The position numbers were made by a program, and so were the translations under genes. DNA of 13,031 nt from an uncultured Thermomicrobiales bacterium (GTDB taxonomy: Bacteria; Chloroflexota; Chloroflexia; Thermomicrobiales; UBA6265): NCBI GenBank assembly GCA_902806375.1, contig CADCWK010000008.1:1-13031 (forward strand), written 5' to 3'. Positions 1 to 7,876 of the stretch are shown here, piece after piece; the first letter of the stretch is position 1; each line of letters opens with the position of its first letter. A model generated the notes under the pieces. The model ran no database searches. It was given only the letters and a program-made list of their open reading frames with translations, and had not been told where the DNA came from.

Positions 1-1
1 C

Positions 2-547
2 CAGGCCCTGATGGGGAAGTACCTGCTCGACCGGCACACCGAGCGGGAGTGGCTGCTGGCCATCCTTGAGGAGCGGATGTCCAACCACTTCCGCTACTTC
101 TTCATCATGCCGATCCTGGCCCAGTTCGAGCTCTGGACGCACGGCGAGATCGAGGCCGGCCGCGCGCTGACCGCCGACAGCATGACGGACAAGCTGGCCG
201 ACCTGTTCACGGAGGGTTACGGCGGCGAGGTCACCGTCAGCGACGAGGACCGCCGCCGGGTGGGTGTGACGTGGGCGCAGTTCCCCCACCTGTTCATGAA
301 CTTCTACGTCTTCCAGTACGCCGTCGGCATCAGCGCCGCCGCCGCCCTGGCCCAGCAGGTCCTGGCCGGTGGCGAGCCCGTCGTGGCCCGCTACCGCGAC
401 TTCCTCCGCGAGGGCGGGTCGTCGTACCCGATCGACCAGCTCAAGCGGGCCGGGATCGACATGAGCACCCCCGACCCCGTCCAGGCCGCCTTCGACATCC
501 TCGCCGGTTACGTCGACCGGCTGGAGGAACTGGCGAGAGACGCCTAG
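2..547 (+). CDS. pepF: Oligoendopeptidase F (peptidase family M3), C-terminal fragment
   Basis: The reading frame is open from base 2 and runs to a TAG stop, giving 181 residues of a protein whose beginning lies outside the window. PepF enzymes are usually around 600 residues, so this is roughly the last third. Recognisable M3B features are the segment FYVFQYAVGISAAAALAQQV followed by a Gly-Gly-Ser-x-Tyr-Pro stretch, the AGIDMSTPDPV segment, and a C-terminal helix ending in LEELARDA. Tyrosines of the FYVFQY segment belong to the substrate and transition-state region of this family. The zinc-binding HExxH motif is upstream and cannot be checked. The family consists of cytosolic zinc metallopeptidases that degrade short peptides. 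Two GC-rich hairpins follow the stop, so the gene probably ends its transcription unit and is unrelated to the sugar locus. The family call is firm. Completeness of the full gene is unknown. Confidence 0.88.
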   Translation, partial: QALMGKYLLDRHTEREWLLAILEERMSNHFRYFFIMPILAQFELWTHGEIEAGRALTADSMTDKLADLFTEGYGGEVTVSDEDRRRVGVTWAQFPHLFMNFYVFQYAVGISAAAALAQQVLAGGEPVVARYRDFLREGGSSYPIDQLKRAGIDMSTPDPVQAAFDILAGYVDRLEELARDA

Positions 548-582
548 CGGTCCAGTCCGCGGCCGGACTGTTCACCACGAGA

Positions 583-611
583 GGGGCCGCCGGGATGATC
601 CCGGCGGCCCC
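583..611 (+). terminator. Rho-independent-like terminator after pepF
   Basis: A perfect inverted repeat has 13-bp arms (GGGGCCGCCGGGA, 583-595, and its complement at 599-611) around a 3-nt TGA loop, followed by a short TTGT stretch. It is preceded, just after the pepF stop, by a smaller perfect stem CAGTCCG-CGGC-CGGACTG (553-570). The first stem is very stable. The U-tract is weak, as is common in high-GC genomes. Both lie between pepF and the first Uma2 gene, so they would insulate the latter. Confidence 0.7.
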
Positions 612-670
612 TTGTCGCTCCCCTCCGGCTGGTACGCTTTCGGTATCAGTCGGCACAGAGGGAGGTCACC

Positions 671-1237
671 ATGGTTGCCAATGCCCGTCGCGCCACGATC
701 GCGGATCTCGACGCCATGCCGGACGACGGTCGCATTTACGAACTGCTCAACGGGGAAATCTCGATGGCCGCTGCTCCAACGTGGAGACATGGCGTCACCG
801 TGCTGGCCATCCGGGATGTGCTCCACGCCTGGGTTCGCCCCTCCCGACTCGGCGTCGTCCAGGTAGCACCCATCGATGTCATCCTTGACGACGACAACGT
901 CGTCCAGCCTGACGTCATCTTCGTCGAGCGGTCGCAGCTTTCCAGTGCAGCGTCTGGACGCTACATCGGAGCCCCTACGCTCGCCGTGGAGGTCGTCTCG
1001 CCGACCAGCAGAGGACGCGACAGTGTTCAGAAGTCCCAGCGCTATGCTCGCGCCGGAATCCGCGAATTCTGGCTGGTCGATCCGGACAATCGAACGTTCG
1101 ACATTTACACGCTCGTCGACGATTTCTATCAGCCCGTCCCCCTGCTGACTGACGGGAGAATTGAGTCCGTCGTCCTGCCAGGCCTGATATTCGATCCAGC
1201 CGATATCTTCGCTGAGGTCGATGACCAGACGCCGTAA
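671..1237 (+). CDS. Uma2 family (DUF820) PD-(D/E)XK-fold putative endonuclease, copy 1
   Basis: The protein has 188 residues, the usual Uma2 length. The conserved core is visible: the N-terminal ADLDAMPDDG...YELLNGEI block (residues 11-30), QPD with Asp81, VEVVSPTSR with Glu107, Lys121 in the following helix, and the family signature EFWLVDP (132-138). Asp81, Glu107 and Lys121 fit a PD-(D/E)XK nuclease-type active site. No substrate has been clearly established for most members, and the family is often expanded in Chloroflexota, cyanobacteria and Deinococcus. The ATG is preceded by a good Shine-Dalgarno (GGGAGGT, about 7 bases upstream). A weak -10-like TACGCT lies at 633-638. The next gene is a tandem paralogue 46 bp downstream. 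Base composition is visibly less GC-rich than the sugar operon, which is compatible with acquisition by transfer. The family is certain; the biological role is unknown. Confidence 0.9.
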   Translation: MVANARRATIADLDAMPDDGRIYELLNGEISMAAAPTWRHGVTVLAIRDVLHAWVRPSRLGVVQVAPIDVILDDDNVVQPDVIFVERSQLSSAASGRYIGAPTLAVEVVSPTSRGRDSVQKSQRYARAGIREFWLVDPDNRTFDIYTLVDDFYQPVPLLTDGRIESVVLPGLIFDPADIFAEVDDQTP

Positions 1238-1267
1238 AGAGTTACTCGACGCACCTCCGATGTTCAA

Positions 1268-1275
1268 AAGGAGAT
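1268..1275 (+). promoter_or_regulatory. Shine-Dalgarno that places a CTG start for Uma2 copy 2
   Basis: AAGGAGAT is close to a perfect anti-16S match and ends 8 bases before the CTG at 1284. An in-frame TGA at 1275-1277 rules out any start further upstream. The only other start, ATG 1311, has no Shine-Dalgarno in front of it. This site therefore decides the start in favour of CTG 1284. Confidence 0.65.
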
Positions 1276-1283
1276 GACGCAGC

Positions 1284-1877
1284 CTGATCGCGAATACCCG
1301 TCGCGCAGCGATGGCGGATCTCGACGCCATGCCCGATGACGGCAATCGCTACGAGTTGCTGAACGGAACCATCTCGCTCATCGTCACCCCAACCTGGCAG
1401 CATCAACTGGTCTCTCGCGAAGTCTTTTTGCCTCTCGACCGATGGGTAGAGCAGATCGGCGACGGAGACACCCTCTACGCTCCCATCGACGTGGTCTTGG
1501 CTAACCGCGACGTCGTCCAGCCGGACGTGGCCTATGTCGACGAGGAGCACCTGATTCACGTGCGGGGTGGACGGGTCTACGTCGCGCCCCAACTCGTCGT
1601 CGAAGTCATCTCGCTGACGAGCCGCAGCCGCGATTCCGTCGAGAAACCGATGCGCTACGCCCAGGCGGGGACGACAGAATACTGGCTCGTCGACCCGCTA
1701 CTCGAGACCATCGCCGTCGTCACCCTGATTGAGACCCTGTACGTCGAACGAGCGCCCAACGACGACGGCACGATCTCGTCCGTCGTCCTGTCTGGCCTCA
1801 CCCTCGATCCGGCTGCCATCTTCGCCAGGGTCAATGACCGGATGCGGCGGACGACGCAGGTCGACCAGATCGGGTAG
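1284..1877 (+). CDS. Uma2 family (DUF820) putative endonuclease, copy 2, probable CTG start
   Basis: The protein has 197 residues when started at CTG 1284. From that start it aligns without a single gap to copy 1 over 188 residues, with about 94 identities (50%), counted by eye. Asp81 (QPD), Glu107 (VEVIS), Lys121 and the YWLVDP signature fall at identical positions, so the active site looks intact. The usual Pro after VEVxS is Leu111 here. The first ten residues before the ATG at 1311 (LIANTRRAAM) match copy 1 (MVANARRATI), so translation from ATG 1311 would cut off conserved sequence. The C-terminus carries nine extra residues. The gene lies 46 bp after copy 1 and is probably co-transcribed with it, although it has its own strong ribosome site. 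A start-codon mutation from ATG or GTG to CTG with reduced expression is the alternative reading. Role unknown. Confidence 0.85.
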   Translation: MIANTRRAAMADLDAMPDDGNRYELLNGTISLIVTPTWQHQLVSREVFLPLDRWVEQIGDGDTLYAPIDVVLANRDVVQPDVAYVDEEHLIHVRGGRVYVAPQLVVEVISLTSRSRDSVEKPMRYAQAGTTEYWLVDPLLETIAVVTLIETLYVERAPNDDGTISSVVLSGLTLDPAAIFARVNDRMRRTTQVDQIG

Positions 1878-2080
1878 TCGACAACGGACTGCTGCTTCGG
1901 AAAGACCGGTCCCGGCACCCGGTTCCCGGGTCAACCGTTAGGGGTCGGCCCGATGCTGATATGGTCGCGTCCACATCGGGCGCTCGGCGAATGGCTATCC
2001 GGCCGTCCTGCGCGAGGGCCGGTAGTTCCCCGGCTGTGGCTTGCCCGGGCCCAGCAGCGTCCCTACGGACCGCTGATCAT
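1878..2080. other. Convergent intergenic spacer with small hairpins
   Basis: This 203-bp gap lies between the 3' ends of Uma2 copy 2 and the GH13 gene, so termination signals for both directions are expected. I see only modest stems: ACCCGG-TTC-CCGGGT at 1917-1931, and GCCGG with a 7-nt loop and CCGGC at 2018-2034. Neither is followed by a clear T-run on either strand. No gene is supported here. A reading frame that opens at 1961 enters the GH13 gene on the wrong strand. Confidence 0.4.
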
Positions 2081-4489
2081 TCAGGCGAGATGCCGTGCCG
2101 GGCGGATCGTCAGCACCCGGACCTCATAGGGCTCGAACGTGAGGTTGATCGCCGAGAGCGCGTCCCGCGTCCATGCGTAGCCGTCCGCCGCTGGCAAACC
2201 CGCGTCGTTCCAGACATCGCGCAGCAGGTAGCCGGTCGGACTCGACGGACCAGCCGGGGTCTCGACAGCGACGGTCGCCCTGACCGCCGTCGGTGACAGG
2301 TTGACGAGGACGATCGACTGCTGCCCCTCGTGGACGCGGGACACGGCGTAGATCTGGTCGCTGTCGACCGAGACGCCGTCGTAGTCCGCCCCACCGAGCC
2401 GGATCTCGGGGATCGTGCGCTTGAGCCGGTTGACCCGCCGGATGTCGTCCTCGATGGCGACCTCGCCGCCGACGAACATCATGTACGCACCGCCACTGAG
2501 CGACCACGTCGCGACGAGCGCCCGGGTCGCCGGCACACCGTACTGCTCCCGGCGCCACTTGAATCCCGGCAGTGGCCACCAGAACGAGTCATGCGAGTCG
2601 ATGTGGCGGGCGGTGATGGACCCCCTGGGCAGCGACGCGAGCTTGTTGTGGAACCACTCGGCCAGGTCGCGGGCCGTCCGGATCCCCTGGTCACCGGGGT
2701 CCCGGGAGGAGCGCATCCCCTGCCGACTCGCGTCGGGGACCCCCGCGGGTCGGATGACCGCCGGGATGAGCGGGTGCTCGTCGTAGTTGTAGACGATATC
2801 CATCGTCTGCCGGAAGAGGACACCGGACGGCTCCGTGTAGAGGAGCGCGTCCGGGTAGCGTCGCTTGATCTCCTCCCGCAGCCGGGCGAAATGGCCGACA
2901 GACCCCATCTGCGATGCGCTGGCGCGCCGCTCGGTCGCCGGTGACCAGTTCGGCACCTCGTTGTAGGTCGGCGCGTCGAACCGGAAACCGTCGACGCCTA
3001 GCCGCTCCATGAGCATCAGGCAGACACCGGTGAAGTACTCCTGCCAGGCGACGTTGTTGGTGTCGAAGGCCTTGGTGTAGACCCCGATGATCCTGCCGGC
3101 GGTGTCGCGGATGAACCACTCGGGGTGCTCGGCCGCCATCGGGTGATCGCCCGGCGAGCCTCCGGCCCAGTGGGCCTCGAAGTCGAGGATGTGCCGGGCC
3201 CAGGAGACCATGTAGTCGTAGCCCCGGTAGGCCGTGAAGTCATCGTTGGGCACGATCTCCGTGCCCTCAGAGAGCCGGGCGAAGTACGGCCCGTTCCGGA
3301 CGCGATCGGCCGTCGCCGTGATCATGTTGGCGTCGATGACGCCGTGCATCAGGATGTCGAGGATCACGCGCATCCCGTGGGCGTGCGCCGCCTGGACGAC
3401 CCGGCGCAGATCCTCCTCATCGCCGTAGGACAGGGAGACGTCGTTGTAGTCGTAGACGTTGTAGGACGGGAACGGCTGCCGCGGCATGATCTGGATACAG
3501 TCGAACCCCAGCCCGGCGATGCGACCGATGTCGTCGTACAGATCCCGCGCCGTCGGATACGGGCTGTACTCCCAGCCGCCCCAGAAGACCGATTTGCCGA
3601 TCTGGACCTCGAACAGGCTCGCTCCCGGGATCCAGCCCGCCGTATCGTTGGGCGCGGCGATCCCCAGCGGCTCGTACCAGGACTGGATCTCCGGGCGAAG
3701 CTCCTCCCACGGCCGGTCGAACAGATCGAGATGAAGGCCGTCCCATCGGAGGCGCTGCCCGGGACGCAGGCGTCCCGCCAGCCGCGTCTCGACCGTGAAG
3801 CCGACCGACGCCCCGGACGACCGGATCGTGCTGACGGCCTGCTCGGCTCGCGGTAGCGGCCACAGGAGCAGCGCCGAACGTTCCGCTGGACTGTCGATGA
3901 CGACCAGCCCGGACCCGCCGAACTCGGCGTCCCCGGTCCGGGTGTCCTCGGTGACCTCAGCGAGCGGGACGCCACCCCGGAGGTCGCTGGTCGGGGCGAA
4001 GAGGCGCCATCCCGGCAGATCGGGCGGCTCGACCCGCCAGGCGAGCCGCAGATCCCGCAGGGTCCCGACCGCCAGCCCATCGCCCGGCGTGACGACCAGC
4101 TGGATCTCGACCCTCGGGGTGGCGACCCGGAAGCGGTACCCGATGTCCACCCGCCAGGGACCGACCTCGGTCGCGACGGTGAAGAGTTCCTCGCGGCCGT
4201 CGTCCTCATGGAGGACGGGTCCGGGGCGCCGCCGGACATCGGTCAGGACCGTCACGTCGGCGTAGTCCATCCCGAAGGGCTGCCGGTCGATCTCCCGCCC
4301 CTCCGTATCGAGCTGGAGGGTGAGCGCGAGCGGGAGCCGTCGATCGCCGGCGGATGAGCGGTCGAGCAGTGCCACCGCCAGACCGGTCAGATCGTCGATC
4401 TCCAGGCCGAGGCGACCGGTCCGATCGAAGAGTGTCGTCGTGGACGATGACACCGTGCCTGACGCGATGGTACCGGGATCGACCGTCAT
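2081..4489 (-). CDS. GH13 alpha-amylase-type glycoside hydrolase with a long N-terminal beta domain
   Basis: The protein has 802 residues from ATG 4489, chosen because AGGAGA lies 5 bases upstream; an in-frame ATG at 4558 has no such site. There is no signal peptide, so it is predicted cytoplasmic and would act on imported substrate. Residues 1-295 look like a beta-rich accessory domain with no family I recognise. The catalytic (beta/alpha)8 barrel starts near residue 300 (FWGGWEYSPYP). It shows YNVYDYNDV around 343-351, region I VILDILMHG (Asp378, His382), region II GVDGFRFDAP with nucleophile Asp505, region III LYTEP with acid/base Glu553, and region IV IDSHDS with His633-Asp634. A C-terminal beta domain follows from about 690. 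All three catalytic carboxylates are present. Region I has Met-His where GH13 usually has Asn-His. It is the last gene of the operon, 87 bp after the dehydratase. Retaining alpha-glucoside hydrolase or transglycosidase activity is expected. Specificity cannot be read from sequence. Confidence 0.88.
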   Translation of the reverse strand: MTVDPGTIASGTVSSSTTTLFDRTGRLGLEIDDLTGLAVALLDRSSAGDRRLPLALTLQLDTEGREIDRQPFGMDYADVTVLTDVRRRPGPVLHEDDGREELFTVATEVGPWRVDIGYRFRVATPRVEIQLVVTPGDGLAVGTLRDLRLAWRVEPPDLPGWRLFAPTSDLRGGVPLAEVTEDTRTGDAEFGGSGLVVIDSPAERSALLLWPLPRAEQAVSTIRSSGASVGFTVETRLAGRLRPGQRLRWDGLHLDLFDRPWEELRPEIQSWYEPLGIAAPNDTAGWIPGASLFEVQIGKSVFWGGWEYSPYPTARDLYDDIGRIAGLGFDCIQIMPRQPFPSYNVYDYNDVSLSYGDEEDLRRVVQAAHAHGMRVILDILMHGVIDANMITATADRVRNGPYFARLSEGTEIVPNDDFTAYRGYDYMVSWARHILDFEAHWAGGSPGDHPMAAEHPEWFIRDTAGRIIGVYTKAFDTNNVAWQEYFTGVCLMLMERLGVDGFRFDAPTYNEVPNWSPATERRASASQMGSVGHFARLREEIKRRYPDALLYTEPSGVLFRQTMDIVYNYDEHPLIPAVIRPAGVPDASRQGMRSSRDPGDQGIRTARDLAEWFHNKLASLPRGSITARHIDSHDSFWWPLPGFKWRREQYGVPATRALVATWSLSGGAYMMFVGGEVAIEDDIRRVNRLKRTIPEIRLGGADYDGVSVDSDQIYAVSRVHEGQQSIVLVNLSPTAVRATVAVETPAGPSSPTGYLLRDVWNDAGLPAADGYAWTRDALSAINLTFEPYEVRVLTIRPARHLA

Positions 4490-4576
4490 GATGGTCTCCT
4501 GCGTGAACGTGGTGACTGGCAAGGATCGTCGACGGCACTGTGCGGCCGTCCTGACCACCGGCCATACGGCAGCGAG

Positions 4577-5926
4577 TCAGTCTGTCCGCCGTGGGGACGA
4601 GTGGGTACCGGGCTCCTGCCCCTCCCTCAGCAGGTCGATGACCTGACCGGTGGCGCCGCGCCTGGCCGTGGCAGTCTCAGTTGCCGCGGGCACTCGTCCG
4701 GGTGCCGGGAATCCCCACGTGCGCGTCTGGTCGCCGCTCGTCACCACGGTCGCGTCCGGGCGGTCCACGAGGTCGGGGAGCAACTCGATTCCCAGTCCGG
4801 GTCCCGGGGGCGGCGTGATCACCCCGTCACTGATGTCCGGCAGCCGCGTTACCAGCTCGCCGTACCAGCCGCTGTAGAAGGCCCGGACCATCTCCTGGAC
4901 GAGCGCGTTCGGGGCGTTCATCGACAGGTGGGTAGACGCCGTCAGCACGACGGGCCCGGTGCAGTCGTGGAACATGACCGGCCGCTGGTAGGCCTCGGCC
5001 AGGCTCGCGATCTTCCGTGCCTCCGAGACCCCGCCCGTCCAGCTCACGTCGACCATCACGATCCCCGCCGCCTTGCGCTCCAGCACCTCGCGGAACGACC
5101 AGCGCGTCGCCAGCGTCTCCGAGGCGGCGATCGGGATCCGGGTCTGGCCCGCCAGCTCGGCCAGGGCGTCGAGGTTGTCGGCCTTGATGGGATCCTCGAA
5201 CCAGGCAGGCTTGAACGGCTCGAGCTCGACGCAGATCTGCCGGGCGGCCGGGAAGTTCCAGAGCGAATGAAACTCCACCATGATGTCCATGCGGTTGCCG
5301 ACTGCGTCGCGGATCTTGCGGAACGGTTCCAGCGCCAGGTCGAGGTCCGGACCGGAGATGTACTGGCCGTTGGTCCGCTCGGCGTACGGGTCGAACGGCC
5401 AGATCTTCATGCCGGTGATGCCCTCGGAGAGCAGGCTCTCGGCCAGCTCGTCGGCCCGGGTCAGGAAGGCTTCCAGGTCTTCGTACGGTCCCGGATCCGC
5501 CTGCGGCAGACCCCAGTTCTCGACGGCCTGCCGGGGTTGGCTCCGCACGTAACGGTACCCCGCGCAGGTGTTGTAGACCCGGACGCCGTCCCGGACCTTG
5601 CCGCCCAGCAACTGGTAGAGCGGCTGCCCGGTCGCCTTGCCGAACAGGTCCCAGAGAGCGATGTCGATCGCCGAGTTGCCGCGCATCTCAGCGCCGGAGC
5701 TGCGGTAGCCGAAGTAGCCGTAGAGACCACGGGCATGGCGGTCGATCTCCAGGGCGTCCTTGCCGAGAAGATAGGGGGCGACCGTCTCGTGGATGTACGC
5801 CTCGACCGCGCGCGCGCCGTAGAACGTCTCGCCCAGCCCAACGAGGCCATCCTCGGTGTGGACCCGGGTGAAGAGGATGTTCGGGAACTCATCGACGCGA
5901 ATCGTCTCGACCTGCGTCACTCGCAC
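4577..5926 (-). CDS. Enolase-superfamily (mandelate racemase/muconate lactonizing) acid-sugar dehydratase-like protein
   Basis: The protein has 449 residues from a GTG start with AAAGGAA 6 bases upstream; a second GTG at 5920 is an alternative. The N-terminal capping domain is residues 1-115 and a TIM barrel follows. Visible catalytic positions are Lys174 (MKIW), metal ligands Glu218 (VEFH), Glu244 (WFEDP) and Glu270 (AASE), Asp293 with His320 as the likely His-Asp base dyad, and Glu345. His220 two residues after the first ligand, and HDCTGPV at 320-326, resemble the D-galactonate dehydratase type of the superfamily, which dehydrates an aldonic or aldaric acid to a 2-keto-3-deoxy acid. The first ligand is Glu rather than the more common Asp. 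About 55 C-terminal residues (from 395) form a polar, low-complexity tail not needed for the fold. Genes for the next steps (KDG kinase or aldolase) are not in the window. Superfamily is sure; substrate is not. Confidence 0.88.
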   Translation of the reverse strand: MRVTQVETIRVDEFPNILFTRVHTEDGLVGLGETFYGARAVEAYIHETVAPYLLGKDALEIDRHARGLYGYFGYRSSGAEMRGNSAIDIALWDLFGKATGQPLYQLLGGKVRDGVRVYNTCAGYRYVRSQPRQAVENWGLPQADPGPYEDLEAFLTRADELAESLLSEGITGMKIWPFDPYAERTNGQYISGPDLDLALEPFRKIRDAVGNRMDIMVEFHSLWNFPAARQICVELEPFKPAWFEDPIKADNLDALAELAGQTRIPIAASETLATRWSFREVLERKAAGIVMVDVSWTGGVSEARKIASLAEAYQRPVMFHDCTGPVVLTASTHLSMNAPNALVQEMVRAFYSGWYGELVTRLPDISDGVITPPPGPGLGIELLPDLVDRPDATVVTSGDQTRTWGFPAPGRVPAATETATARRGATGQVIDLLREGQEPGTHSSPRRTD

Positions 5927-6058
5927 GCGGGGTTCCTTTCCTGAGTTCGGGACACGGCACGGGTCGGCGACCCGGACCTGGCGACGACACCACGCCCGGG
6001 GTCGGGAGAGCCCGGTCCCTCCCCCCTCTCCGGATGCAGACGGGTCTGGTCGATCGGA

Positions 6059-6889
6059 TCAGGACGCGTCGCGGCTCATCCGGAGCAGATCATCGAGGCT
6101 GACGTTGCTTCCGCTACCGGAGAGCTTGCTGAGCGACGTGCGGGTCACCACGTCGAGGTTCTGGTCGAGGTCATCCCCGTAGGCGGTGAGTCCCACGGAG
6201 AGGTGGGCGAACATGGCGTCGGCCGCGACCTGGGGCTGCCGCTGGTGGATCCCGTCCAGGATCTGCCGGTGGTACGGCACGCTCTCGGCGACGACGGCCT
6301 CGTCGGACAGGCTCCTGAGCATCAACTCCACCGTGTACGGCTGGATGGCCCGGAACATGGTCTCGACGAAGGGGTTCCCGGCCCCATGGACCACGGCGAG
6401 GTGAAAGGCGAGGTCACCCCGGACGCGGTCGAGCAGTCGGTCGCTGCCGTCGAAGGCGACCAATGCCTGCTCGATAGCGCGCCGCTCCCCGTCATCGGCG
6501 CGCTCGGCCGCCAGCCAGGCGGCGGTGGTCTCCACCATCTTCCGGGCCTCGATCAGGTGCCGGGCGGTGACCTGTCGCTGGTCGAAGACATCGGTCAGCC
6601 GGTCCACCGAGTCTTCGATCGTCGCCTGGTGGACGAAGGATCCCCTCCCGGGCACGACGTCGATCAACCGGCGCTCGGCGAGGGTCCGGAGGGCCTCCCG
6701 GACCATCGACCGGCTGATTCCGTACTCCTCGGAGAGCAGCCGCTCGGAGGGCAGCAGGGCGCCCGGGAGCAGCTCACCGTTTACGATCCGCTGCTCGAGC
6801 GAGGTCGCCAGTTCGTCACGACTCCGGATCCACACGGTCCCACGGTCCTCGGAGGCCGGTGCACGGCGGGCGAGCCCGCCCCACACCAT
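6059..6889 (-). CDS. GntR family, FadR/FCD-type transcriptional regulator
   Basis: The protein has 276 residues. The winged-helix GntR domain spans about residues 24-90 (GELLPGALLPSER, then SRSMVREALRTLAERRLI and the wing PGRGSFV). The C-terminal all-helical FCD ligand domain spans about 103-235. The FCD metal-site residues are all there: Asp159 and His163 (GDLAFH), His207 (YHRQI) and His229 (FAHL). Such regulators commonly sense carboxylic acids or sugar acids, which suits the dehydratase gene next to it. The ATG at 6889 lacks a Shine-Dalgarno. A GTG at 6835 would give a 258-residue protein starting nearer the DNA-binding domain and is a real alternative. The gene lies 40 bp after the MalG-type permease in the same direction, inside the operon it probably controls. 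A matching palindrome sits just downstream of the operon promoter (10488-10500). Confidence 0.9.
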   Translation of the reverse strand: MVWGGLARRAPASEDRGTVWIRSRDELATSLEQRIVNGELLPGALLPSERLLSEEYGISRSMVREALRTLAERRLIDVVPGRGSFVHQATIEDSVDRLTDVFDQRQVTARHLIEARKMVETTAAWLAAERADDGERRAIEQALVAFDGSDRLLDRVRGDLAFHLAVVHGAGNPFVETMFRAIQPYTVELMLRSLSDEAVVAESVPYHRQILDGIHQRQPQVAADAMFAHLSVGLTAYGDDLDQNLDVVTRTSLSKLSGSGSNVSLDDLLRMSRDAS

Positions 6890-6929
6890 GGCGTGCCGCT
6901 GGTCGACCGGATGACCCCGGCAGCCGCGG

Positions 6930-7817
6930 CTATCGCTTGATGCCGGTGAGGGCGACGCCCTCGATGATGTAGCGCTGACCGACTAGATACACAAGGAGCA
7001 CCGGGACCACTGCGATGGTCGCGGCCGCCATCATCAGGGTCCAGTCGGTGATGTAGAGCCCCTTGAACTGGTTGAGCAGCAGCGGCACCGTGTAGTTGTC
7101 CGGCGAGCTCAGGAAGATGTTCGCGGTGAACAGGTTGTTCCACTGCCCGAGGAAACTGAAGATGCCCAGCGCCGCCAGGGGCGCCTTGATGAGCGGCAGG
7201 ATGATCTGCCAGTAGATGCGTAACCGGTTGGCCCCATCGAGAACCGCCGATTCCTCGAGCTCCTGCGGCAGGCCCATGATGAACTGCCGGAGCAGGAAGA
7301 CCCCGAAGGCATTGAACAGGGCGCTCGGGATGATCAGCGAGAGATGGTTATCAATCAGCCCCAGGTTCCGCATGATGATGAAGGTCGGGATGATCGTCAC
7401 CTGCTGCGGGATCATCAGCGTCGCGAGGAAGACGATGAACAGCTGGTTCCGGAAGGGGAACGGGATCCGGGCGAAGGCGTAGCCAGCCATCGAGCAGGTC
7501 AGCAACTGACTGGCGACTACGACGACCGCGATGTACGTGCTGTTCCAGTACGCCCGGGCAAAGGGCAGCGCATTCAGCGAGTCCGGATAGTTGCCCCACT
7601 GGATCGGATTCGGGATCCAGGACGGCGGGATGATAAAGACCTGCCCGAAGTCCTTCAGCGATGTCGAGATCATCCACAGGAACGGGACGATCATCGTCAG
7701 CGCACCGAGGATCAGGATGACGTGGGTGACCCCCTCGAGAACGCGCGCCTGGACCTTCCGGCTGGACCGGTACGTGCCGCGTTCGGTCTGAGTCGGGAAC
7801 ACCGGGGTACTGGCCAT
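6930..7817 (-). CDS. Carbohydrate ABC transporter permease, MalG/UgpE type
   Basis: The protein has 295 residues from ATG 7817, which has AGGAG 6 bases upstream; an in-frame GTG at 7850 is less likely. Six hydrophobic segments are visible at about 31-51, 93-113, 125-145, 158-178, 205-225 and 260-282. The cytoplasmic EAA loop that docks the ATPase is at 188-210 (EESAVLDGANRLRIYWQIIL, with the conserved Gly195). The C-terminus EGVALTGIKR has the Gly-rich ending typical of this half of the permease pair. It is the second permease of the importer, 59 bp after the MalF-type gene. No ATPase gene follows, as is common for CUT1 sugar importers that share one ATPase. The sugar cannot be predicted. Confidence 0.93.
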   Translation of the reverse strand: MASTPVFPTQTERGTYRSSRKVQARVLEGVTHVILILGALTMIVPFLWMISTSLKDFGQVFIIPPSWIPNPIQWGNYPDSLNALPFARAYWNSTYIAVVVVASQLLTCSMAGYAFARIPFPFRNQLFIVFLATLMIPQQVTIIPTFIIMRNLGLIDNHLSLIIPSALFNAFGVFLLRQFIMGLPQELEESAVLDGANRLRIYWQIILPLIKAPLAALGIFSFLGQWNNLFTANIFLSSPDNYTVPLLLNQFKGLYITDWTLMMAAATIAVVPVLLVYLVGQRYIIEGVALTGIKR

Positions 7818-7876
7818 GGTGGGCTCCTGCTGGCTAACGGGTGACTGCACACTGCGACCGCGCGTTCAGCGCCAGG

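Noticed and set aside
1274..1276. ATG overlapping the Shine-Dalgarno before Uma2 copy 2
   Set aside because: It is in a different frame from the Uma2 protein and gives no recognisable product.
2018..2034. T-arm-like 5-bp stem with a 7-nt loop, possible tRNA
   Set aside because: No acceptor, D-arm or anticodon arm can be fitted around it and the loop is not a canonical TTCRA loop.
3125..4239. Long open frames on both strands within the GH13 gene
   Set aside because: Composition is low-complexity Arg/Ser/Pro-rich and no motif is seen. The GH13 frame explains the region.
4601..5944. A 447-codon open frame on the plus strand opposite the dehydratase
   Set aside because: It is a codon-periodicity shadow of a high-GC gene: Arg/Val/Gly/Asp-rich with no recognisable domain, while the minus strand encodes a complete enzyme with all catalytic residues.
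5960..6031. Small stems (CGGGTC-GGC-GACCCG; GGAGAG/CTCTCC) between the regulator and dehydratase genes
   Set aside because: Six-bp stems are expected by chance in GC-rich spacers, and no T-run or internal promoter is visible.
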